Positions 1 to 9,200 of a stretch of DNA of 64,000 nt are shown here, piece by piece. Position 1 is the stretch's first letter. Each line of letters begins with the position of its first letter. The stretch comes from Symsagittifera roscoffensis (taxonomy: Eukaryota > Xenacoelomorpha > Acoela > Convolutidae), in NCBI RefSeq assembly GCF_963678635.1, contig NC_087064.1, forward strand, positions 11,516,819-11,580,818, in the 5' to 3' direction. The notes below the pieces were generated by a model that saw nothing but the letters and a program-made list of their open reading frames with translations, did not search any database and was not told the DNA's origin. A program made the translations under genes and the position numbers.

Positions 1-13
1 TTTTCGTATTCAA

Positions 14-1076
14 CTAATATTTGAATACTTGTGTTCTGTGAAGTGGATTCCTGTATTTACATGCAAGTTCTGTTTCTTGATATATTTGAAAACGTGTCAA
101 TTTATTTTCTATATTGTGTATGTTTCTAAAATTAGTACTTTGTTTTCGTGATGGATGTACTTGTTCATATGGAATTGATTGTATAAAGTATTTTTCGTGA
201 AATTTTATCATACGAGCGTGTATTCTTGCTACTTGAAATGTTGTACATGTATCTTCGGGGAACCAAACAATTGTTGCTTGTGTTCTCGTTGTAGGGTCGC
301 AATAACCTTGATCATTTTTACAAGGTAATCGGATTCCTTGATAGATCATTGTATTATCTGATAAATCTCGTGTTAGTTGTATTTTTTCGAGTTGTATTTT
401 CCAATCGAAAAACATTATTTCTTGGTATCCTTTATTTTTTGTGTCTGCTTTGCAGTTTGATGGGTTATTTATACCAATGTGTGGTATCCAATGTTTATCG
501 TGTAGGTCATAGGTTAATCGTCCGTGTGCGCCGTTATACGGGTATTTTTCGTCTAGTTTTATGTCCTTGGTGTCTTTCAAGTTGTGATTGATGTACAGAG
601 TCTGAAAAAACTTGAAAGTTAACTAACTTTCTTTCGGAGTTTTTATTTTGTGTGATGTTTAGTCTAAGTAATTCATTTTTACAATCGTCGGGATTGAGAT
701 GTAAAAGACGTTCTATATTACTCTGATAGAATGATTCATGGTCAAGTCGGTTTTTGTTTCCGTTCGAGACTTGTGAACAATGTACTTTCTTTTCGGAAAA
801 TGTTGCTGTGAATTTATAACCTGTAACTGTTGTTGCTCGGGCTTTTGAATAGAGTGTTGCTATTACATTTGTGGTTTCTATAGTTTGTGGTTCTGTTTCA
901 CATTGTGATACTTGATTTATTGCATATTTGTGTAGTGTTTTTTGTTCATTTTCTTCACAATCGTAATGTGTTACTAATAAATCTTGTGGTCCTGTACGAG
1001 GGGAAGGGTTTATGTTTTGATTTGAGATTACTAGAAAAAGGAGTTGGAGAAAAATTAATAATTTTAGAATATACAT
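14..1076 (-). pseudogene. Env-like glycoprotein ORF of element A, frameshifted and cut by the window edge
   Basis: The frame opens with ATG at 1076 and a clear signal peptide (about 18 residues, hydrophobic core LLIFLQLLFLVIS). The ectodomain-like part contains scattered Cys and N-glycosylation sites (for example NIT). It stops at 534. A second frame of the same strand, open to the left edge, continues with Cys-containing sequence (DPTTRTQATIVWF and others). The switch of frame falls near a run of six A on the plus strand at about 605-610, so a one-base indel there is the simplest cause. Position after pol and the signal peptide support an Env role. The fusion class is not identifiable, and no transmembrane anchor is seen because the end is outside the window. 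Confidence 0.6.
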
Positions 1077-2200
1077 GTGTATGATAATCCTGAGTATGGA
1101 TTATAAAATGTAATGTAGCCAATTGTGTTTTTGGTATATCTGTCGTATTTGTATATTACTTCAGTAGTTATAAACGGTGGTGGTAGTGATTGAGCTGTTA
1201 TGTTAGGTGGGTTTAATGGGTAGGGATGTTGGGTAATATTGTTTAACTTAACTGTGATTTCAAACTTTAATTGTAAACTGTTTTGTTGGAGTATTTGAAT
1301 ATTGTGATCACGGATATCGTTGTGAATATCTTGGCGATATTGTAATCTATTAAGTGCCCAGTTATGAAGGCGGTTACTTTCTTGATGTTGTCCAAATAAT
1401 GGTGGAGGTGCTGTAAATGTATTCCAATCTAGTCTTAAAGGAATATTTATTGATGATTGTTCTCGATATCTGGCGTCGAGATTATTTGGAAAATTTAAGT
1501 TAAAAGGTGGTGGTGAAATCTGGCTTATTGATGGTGTTGATGGTAGTGATAATGTTTCTGGTAGTGATGAGGATGTTGTTGTATCCGTAGAAATATCTAT
1601 TGGATTATTGACTAAATTTAATTCACCTTGTGTAAATGAATGTGTTGTCCAATATGGTAGTCGTGATGCCTGGTTTGGGGGGTTAAAGGGATTTTCACGT
1701 ATTTGTTCAGATGTTGGTGTTGAACCTAAGTAATCTGATGGTAGGCTTGAGGTGCTACGTTGTGAAAGAAGCGTAGGGGTTTCTGGTAATATACCAATGG
1801 GGTTTTCTGGAGTGTTTTGTGATGGGGATTGAGGTATATCAAAATGAACTCGGGGAGTTTGAAAATTTCTGTTTCGTCGAGGATGTATAATTTGTCTATT
1901 TATTTCGACTGTATTTTGGTTTTGACTAGGATTTCTTATTCTACTTAGTTCTTGTGGTAGTGTTGGGTATAGGTTATATGTTGGTTCGCTTAGAGGTGCT
2001 TGTCGTTGAACTGGTTCTAGTGGTTCTGATAAACGAGCATGTCGTTCTTCAAAAGTGTATGGATTGTCTTGAAAAGAAATTCGTGTAGATGTTTGAGGAT
2101 TTTGAGTAGTTGAAGGTGGTGTTGGGTTATCTTGGGATGATGTCGGTGAAGACTGATTCTGTGACTGTTGGGTAGCAATTTTTGATGGATTTTTGAATTG
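1064..2200 (-). CDS. 378-codon open frame without any ATG, between the small ORFs and env of element A
   Basis: From the TAA at 2201-2203 to the TAA at 1064-1066 the frame is open, and I found no ATG codon in it. The first half is rich in Pro, Ser, Thr, Gln and Asn, like a linker or mucin-like region. The second half is more ordered (for example PLRLDWNTF, FGQHQESNR, IGYITFYNPYSG). The stop overlaps the env ATG by 13 bases. A 1.1-kb open frame in AT-rich DNA is unlikely by chance, so I expect it to be translated from a spliced RNA that brings its own ATG, or from a non-ATG start. No protein family is recognised. It could be part of the surface glycoprotein or a new accessory protein. Confidence 0.55.
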   Translation of the reverse strand, partial: QFKNPSKIATQQSQNQSSPTSSQDNPTPPSTTQNPQTSTRISFQDNPYTFEERHARLSEPLEPVQRQAPLSEPTYNLYPTLPQELSRIRNPSQNQNTVEINRQIIHPRRNRNFQTPRVHFDIPQSPSQNTPENPIGILPETPTLLSQRSTSSLPSDYLGSTPTSEQIRENPFNPPNQASRLPYWTTHSFTQGELNLVNNPIDISTDTTTSSSLPETLSLPSTPSISQISPPPFNLNFPNNLDARYREQSSINIPLRLDWNTFTAPPPLFGQHQESNRLHNWALNRLQYRQDIHNDIRDHNIQILQQNSLQLKFEITVKLNNITQHPYPLNPPNITAQSLPPPFITTEVIYKYDRYTKNTIGYITFYNPYSGLSYTCIF

Positions 2201-2205
2201 TTACT

Positions 2206-2394
2206 TTAGTGGGAAGGTTTATGTTTATTATAATATTCTTCCAAAAAAATAATTAGAAAAATTGTTGCTAGGGCAAATGTGATGATTGCTTTCTTTATAC
2301 ATTTGCATATTGTCAAAATGAGGGATGATAAAAATGTTATGAAAATTACAAACAATAAAAAAATATCAGTTCTACTGAAAATTGTTCGTATCAT
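2206..2394 (-). CDS. 62-codon membrane-like ORF of element A
   Basis: Starts inside the ATGA overlap with the previous ORF. The product has two hydrophobic segments (about residues 10-30 and 36-52) separated by a Cys/Lys turn (CKCIKK), and a polar tail, so a two-span membrane hairpin is predicted. No homologue is recognised. Its stop lies five bases before the ATG-less ORF opens. Together with its neighbour it forms a pair of tiny membrane-like ORFs between pol and env, which standard gypsy elements lack. Confidence 0.4.
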   Translation of the reverse strand: MIRTIFSRTDIFLLFVIFITFLSSLILTICKCIKKAIITFALATIFLIIFLEEYYNKHKPSH

Positions 2395-2621
2395 TTAGAC
2401 AAGTTGTATAAATCGTACCTGTGGATATAATCAAGGGTTTTGGAAAGTTGGAGGAATAGTTCGAGTATAGTGTAGAAAATTAAAAAAATGTTACAAAAAA
2501 TGATTAGGATTATTAGAAAAGATTCAAGTATATCAAAAAGAAATATTATAAAGGTTTCAAGTATTGTAAAAAATTGTTTAAGATTTATGAGTATTTGAGT
2601 AACTGATTGAGAGAAGAGCAT
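2391..2621 (-). CDS. 76-codon hydrophobic ORF of element A
   Basis: A very Ile/Leu/Phe-rich product with one long hydrophobic stretch (about residues 15-60, enough for one or two membrane spans) and a short polar tail ending in LSK. No family is recognised. Its TGA stop overlaps the ATG of the next ORF as ATGA, an arrangement typical of coupled termination and reinitiation. It could encode a small viroporin-like membrane protein, but the base composition is so T-rich that a chance hydrophobic ORF is possible. The tight coupling to a second hydrophobic ORF is the main argument that it is real. Confidence 0.4.
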   Translation of the reverse strand: MLFSQSVTQILINLKQFFTILETFIIFLFDILESFLIILIIFCNIFLIFYTILELFLQLSKTLDYIHRYDLYNLSK

Positions 2622-3219
2622 TTAAGAAATGATCTCTTGGTCGAATATTTTTTGCTGTTTGAGGCGATTTTCAAGTGTGGTCGGATTATTTATTAGTTTT
2701 TTGACAAGTGGGTTGAGTTTTGTAAAAAATTGTTGGGGGCAATTTTCATGGTGATCGGGAGGTCGTCTTTTTCTTTATTTTTGTTTGTCAAATGATCCGG
2801 GGTATGGTGAGATTTTTATACTTTAGGCTAATTAAAATGTTCATTTTGTTACTTTAGGCTAAGTTAACAAATTTGTTTTGGGGGTATTCGTGGTCTGAGT
2901 TGGGGAAATATTGTTGATCTTTGGGTTATTAGATAAGGGAGGGGTATGGTATTATGGTGATATTTATTTTAGTTGTCAAGTTGGAGTGGTTTGCTTATTT
3001 TTGACCTGGAGGTCGTAAAGTTATAGTTATAGATGTGCCTGGAGTTCTATATTATTCGTCTAATTGGTCTTAGTTTGAGTTAGAGAAAGTGACGGATTGG
3101 ATGAATCCTATTGGTCTATTTTGAACTAGAATTATTGCGTACTTGTCAGCATGTTATTTTGAAAAATGTAAATGAAAAATGTTTCGGAGGTTTCAAGGTT
3201 GTGAAGTATAATGTTAAAA
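2622..3219 (-). other. Non-coding spacer between pol and the small ORFs of element A
   Basis: About 600 bases with no long ORF on the element strand. GT-rich on the plus strand. I see no known motif. A splice acceptor for a subgenomic RNA could lie here, but none stands out. Confidence 0.4.
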
Positions 3220-6200
3220 TTACTTTTGAAATTCCACTTTCTTTAAAAGTTTAGATTGGGGGATGAATATTTTATAGTTTTTACGTGGTTGATTTCGGAG
3301 TCTTGTTGTTTTTCGATTTTCTGATTTGTCGATCTGTTCTTGGGGTATTATTTGTTCGGTCATTTTTCTATTTTTTCTTTGTTTTGGGGATTCTTTATGG
3401 TTTTGTGTATTGTTTTTGGTGGCGGTTGGTTTTGTGTTTTGATTTTCGGTGGGGTTATCATTTTGTTCTGTGTTTTTCAGATGTGGTTCATTTTGAATGA
3501 TTTTTAATCCTGTGAAAGAATATAATTGAGTTAATTCGCGGAGTGCGTATTCTTTTGGGTAATAAGGTAATAGGTTGTTTCGATGTTGAACGATTTCTTT
3601 TTTGTTTGAGTCGGTAATTTTATATGTGACCTCAGTGGGTCTTGCAATTATTTGGTATGGTCCTTTTCGAAGGGGTTGTAATTTTTTAGAAATTCCCTTT
3701 TGAGTATTAAAATTAGGTATTAAAACAAATGTTCCAATTTTTAATTCGGAGGCTGGTGTAAAACGTGAATTGATTTGTTCATTAATGTTTTGTCTTTGTA
3801 ATAAATTTGCTGTAAACATTATTGGTTTGCGTGGCTTTTGGTTAAAAACCATTTCGTATGGTGACATTCCTAAAGTTGTCGTAATTTGTGAATTATATGC
3901 TAAGGGAAATAATTTTACATCTGCTGACCATTCGGTATATTTTGTATCATTTCCGTTGATGATACATCTAAGATATTCTTGTAATGAACGGTTCATACCT
4001 TCGACTAAGCCGTTTGTCCAAGGTGCATGAGATGTACGTGGTTTGTGTTTAATGTTATATAAATGACATAGTGTGATAATTTCATTATTTATGAATTCTG
4101 TACCGTTGTCTGTAACTAAAATTTCTGGTAGTCCGAATTTTGCTATCCAGTGTTCATAGAGTGTTGTGTAAGCGTAATAAGCGTTACAATGTGGTACTGG
4201 GTTAAGTGCTACATAATGTGTAAATGCGTCAACAATTACCATAATGTAGGAGTTTCCTTCGGATGAGGGTGAAATTGGTCCTTTGGTATCAAATGAGATA
4301 CGATGATTAAAGTACAAACTTTGTCCTTTAAAATCTTGTTTTTGTGCTATTTGTTTTTGATTTGGGTAAGGTTTATTTAGTTGACATACTATACAATCAT
4401 TGCATAGTACTTTTATCCAAATTGGTGCATTTGGGAAGTAAAAATTTTGTATAAAATTTGAATATGTTTTTTCTGATCCAGAGTGTCCTTTAATATTTTG
4501 TGTATGTGAAATATTAAAAGCTATAAGAATCATACTTAAAGGGAGACAGGGAACTGTAGATTCATTCAGGTTATACTCTAAAAGGTCTGTATTTTCGTTA
4601 ATTGTTGTGTTGTTAAATTTGCGAAAGTATCGGAGGAGTGTTTTGTTTCCTAGAATGGTTGAATCTGCCTTGACAGGTTTAGTTTTATATTTGTGCCATG
4701 ATTTTAGTTGTCTAATTATCGGGTCAAGATTTTGATATTGTTTCAGTGTTGAAATTGTAATTGTTTCTGTTGGAGGGAGAAAAATGTTTTCAATTTCGAA
4801 TTTAGATAAGGGTATTGTATCAAGTGGGTCGTGGAGGTCAAAAACTTGATTTATTGTGTATTTTGAATCATTTGTTTGTGGTCCTGATAAATTTATTTTA
4901 TCAGTTAAATTTTCTTTTTCAATTAGTGGAAAATGGTCTTTCTTAGGTGGGTGTTGTTTTGTTCGTTTTTGTTGGGTGTTATTTTTTATCCATTGAGAAT
5001 ATGGGATTGGTTTGAAAGTTGATGTTCCAAGTAGATCAACTTCATAATGATTATTTTGACAATCTAAATAAAGTGGGAAATGTTGTAAACTATTTATTTG
5101 TGATTGTTCAATATCAGTTTTTACTGCATATTTGCATTCCAATCGGGGTGATGTTTCGTTTTCTGCAAGGTAGAATTTTATGTTTTTGGGTATTTCAACT
5201 GTTGTTTTTCGAGTAAGTAATTCAGGTGGTGTATTTCGACTTAAGGTGTCTGGTAATGCAAGATTTTTTCCTGCAGTCCAAACTATATGTAAGTTTGGAA
5301 ATTTCATTAGAATTAGTTGAAATCTGTAAACTCGGTGGTTTGGGTTAGATTTTTGTGTAAAGAGAAAGATGATTGGTTTATGGTCTGTGAATAAAACTGT
5401 GGGGTGTTTTGATCCAAGTATCAGAAATTCATATTCTGTCAGTGTATATATTATGGCTGTACATTCTCTCATTAGAGTTGAGAGTCGTAGCTCTGCTTGA
5501 GTGAATAATCGAGAATTTGCTGATATGAGGTTCATTTTATTTGTACCATTATGTGATTGTAATAGTGCTGCACCGATGCCAAAGTTCGAAGCATCGCACA
5601 TTGCAGAAAATGGTTGATTTGAATCTGGAATTGTGTTTGAAATTTGTTCAGTTAAAAGTTTCTTTATTTCTTCAAATCGTGTTTGATGTTCTGTGTTCCA
5701 TTCAAAATTATTTTGTTGTCTAAGGATGTTATAAAATGGTCGTAGATATAATTGCATTTTATAAACATATTTACTTAAAAAGTTTAACATTCCAAGAAAT
5801 TCTTGGATTTTCTTTTTATTTGTTGGTGGTTGAAGTTTTTGAATAGCGTCAATGCGTGATTTCAATGGAGTGATTGTTTTTCTTTCTATATTATGTCCTA
5901 AGAATTTAACTCTTGTCAAAAAGAAGTGTGATTTATCGGGGGCGGCCTTCAGATTTTCGTTCTGAAGTATTTGGTGATATTTTTCTAAAACATTGAACAT
6001 CTCGTCTTTTGTTTGTGATTGCATAAAAACATCGTCTAAATAGGTGATTGCGTTTTTCTTGAGTATTAGTGGTCTAAAAATTTTGCTCATAAAAGCTGAA
6101 AATGCTGCTGGTCCTATGGATATTCCATAGAATAAGCGGTTGAATTCATATTGTTGGTTTCCGATAACAAATTGTGTTAAACGTCGTGATTGTTCATCTA

Positions 6201-9200
6201 GTGGCATTTGATTGTATGCACTATTCATATCGGCGGTTGTAAAGTATTTGCCGTTTATTTTTGTTAAAATAACTTGTATTGGTTCAATGGGCCAATTACA
6301 TTTTGATTCATCTATAAGTGAATTGAGGTATCTAGCATCGAGAACGATTTTTAATGATTCTCCTTTAGCTAGAATGATAACGGGGTTGATAAATGTGTTC
6401 CCTTTTGGTTGTTCTTCTTTATTAACTGGTGATATAATGTTGTATTGTTCTAAAATATCGAGTAATCTGTTCACTTTATCATGTAAGTGAATTGGTACTT
6501 TACTTGCTCTCTGTTTTTTGAAAACTGCGTCTGGTTTTAACGGGAGATGTAGTGATGAACTGATTTTTCCAACATCGAATTTTGATGTTGCATAGACTGA
6601 TGAATATTTAATTAGCTGTTTGGCTAACTTTTCGAATTCGTCTTGTGTTATTTGTGAATGTTGGAAATTAAACATTGTTAAAAATTTCTGTTGGTCCTCT
6701 GTGTAGTTACTTATGTTGAATGTAGGTTTGAAATATGGAGTTTTTGTGAAATAATCCGTATTTCTGTTTTCGTTACTTATTATATTATTTATAGATAATT
6801 CTTCATTAAGAATTGTAGATTGGCAAATATCTAGTAATTGGAGTATATTATTTACGCGATAGGCTTTTTCGTGTATTGGTGATATTGTAGCGTTGGTTTC
6901 ACAATATCCTAAAAGTCCTAAAGGTAATGTTACTTGGTAAGGTGTGTTGTTATAGACATGTAAGGAAATGATATCTGAATTCGAATTTTTCAAATATTTT
7001 ATGGATGAGATTGTGATTTTGAAAAATTTGTGAATAGGTTTGAATTCAAAATCTGACATATAAAATTTTTGTTTGTTTTGTTCTTTATCATATTGGTGAA
7101 CTTGTTTGATTGAAAAATTATAGATATTTCCTGATAGTGGTTTTAGGTGTTTTCTTTGTTGGTTAAATATCGGGTAGAATTTTGAAAAGAATGGTGGTTG
7201 TTTATTTAATCTTTGAAAAAATGTTAAGGATGTTTCTTTTGTTTTTGTATATTTATCTTTGATTAATATTTTACTATTTAGGATGTTAATTGTTGGTATA
7301 TACTTCGAAATAAATGGTATTCCAATGATATTATATTTAATATCAGTGATATGGAATATTTGTTTAAATGGCTTATTTAAAATTTTGCTTTGCTCCATTG
7401 TTCTGGTGGGGAGGAGAAATAATTGGATTTTTCCGTAGTTTATCAATGTTGATCCTTGTGCTGTTGCTAACTTACTGGAGGTTTCAAGAGGTGTTAGCTT
7501 TGGGTGTAAAGTTTTTATTTCATTCCATGTGGGGATGTTTATTATGTTTGATTCTGCTCCTGAATCAATTAAAAAATCTATTTCAAGGTCTGGTGGTTGA
7601 AATTCTTTATTTCTTGGGCTTTCTAAGAGAAATGGTATTGTCCAAATTTTTTCTTTGGGTTGTTCTTTTTGTATATTTTGATAAATGTGGTTTGTATTCA
7701 AGCATTTTGTTTTGATATTTTTATTGGTTTGATTTGTAGTGTTAATCTCATTTGTTTCTTGCGTCGTTGGTGTGGAATTTATGGGTGTAGTGTAATAATT
7801 TTGAAGAAATTCTGATTGATTTTCATATATGTGTGATGAAAAAGGTTGTTCATATATGACAGATTCATAGTCATTTTCGACTTTTATCATATTGATAGAA
7901 AGAGTGTTTTCAGTATCACTTTCTGAATCTGATGATGTACAGTTTATTTGATTGAGTTGTAACGTATCAGTTACTGTGTCATCAATACCTGGAGGGTCTG
8001 ATGTTGTTTCTGGATTAGATTGTACTTGATTAATATGTCTTTGATGTTTAGGTGTACTACTTCTGTGGCGATTATTAGAATTATTATAGTTATTATTATT
8101 CCGGTGTGGTGATTGGGAATAATTTCTATAACGATTATTATAACTTGAGTGTCGATTCTGTGAATTATTTCGCGATCTGTTTTGGTAATTATTGTTTGGT
8201 CTGTTAAAGTTCGATCTGTTATATGAGTTATTCCTTGATTGATTGTTCGGGTAATTCTGGTTTCGGTTGTTTGAATAACTTCTATTTCGATTATAGGAGT
8301 AGTTTCTATTCCTATTGTATGATGAATTTCGTGATTGGTTGTTTGGATAGTAGTTATTTCTTGATTGGGAATTAGATCTAGAAACAAATCGTTGTGTATT
8401 TGAATGTGATCTGGAGTAGTTATTTCGACTATTTGGTCTATTGTAGTGATTTTGTGATGAATTATGCGTGTTTCTTCGTTCTGGTGATCTTCCTCTATAA
8501 CTTGAGTTATATGGTGATTGATTTCTTGTATAATTTGTATTGTTCGGGAGTGGTTTTCCTGAACTGTTGTTGCTGTAGACTGTTTTGTTCGGTAGGTTTT
8601 GATCTTTTTTCATGTATTGATGGAATGATTTATTTGGTTCTTTATATTTTTGAGGTTTATTTTGATTGTCTTGCTGTTTTTGTCTACATTCGGAAATACT
8701 ATGTCCGTATCGTCGGCAATAATTACACCATTTTTTGAAAGATGGTTTGCCTTTAAAGTTTGGGTTCTTTTCGTAAATATTGAGTATTTCAAGGATTTTT
8801 TCAACGAGGTCTGTCTCTGATTCCTGTATATTATTAATATTAGTGGGAGTCGTTTCAATTCTGTTAACGTATTGTAATTTCAGATTTTCCGTTTCTTCTA
8901 GTTTCATCGTGATTTCTGCTTGTTCTAATTTGTCTACTAGTTTTCGAAAATCTAAATCGGGTTCTCGAATTGAAGAAGGATGGGATGCTCTCTTTTTTAT
9001 TGCTATTTTCCTTAATTGTGGTGTTAAGGTCATCATTAAGATTTCTGTCATCTTTGTGTTTTTATAGTCGTGTGTATTTAGTGAATATGCTTTTCGAACT
9101 AGTGTTTCGATTCGTACTGCTAATTGCTTGATGGTTTCGTTTGGTAATCTGCGATTTTCATTACATAAAACTCTTTGTTGTTGTTTGTTTCTTTCGGAGT

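Noticed and set aside
7971-8387. 138-codon minus-strand frame inside gag-pol
   Set aside because: It is an alternate frame of the Arg/Asn repeat region of gag and is explained by its low complexity.
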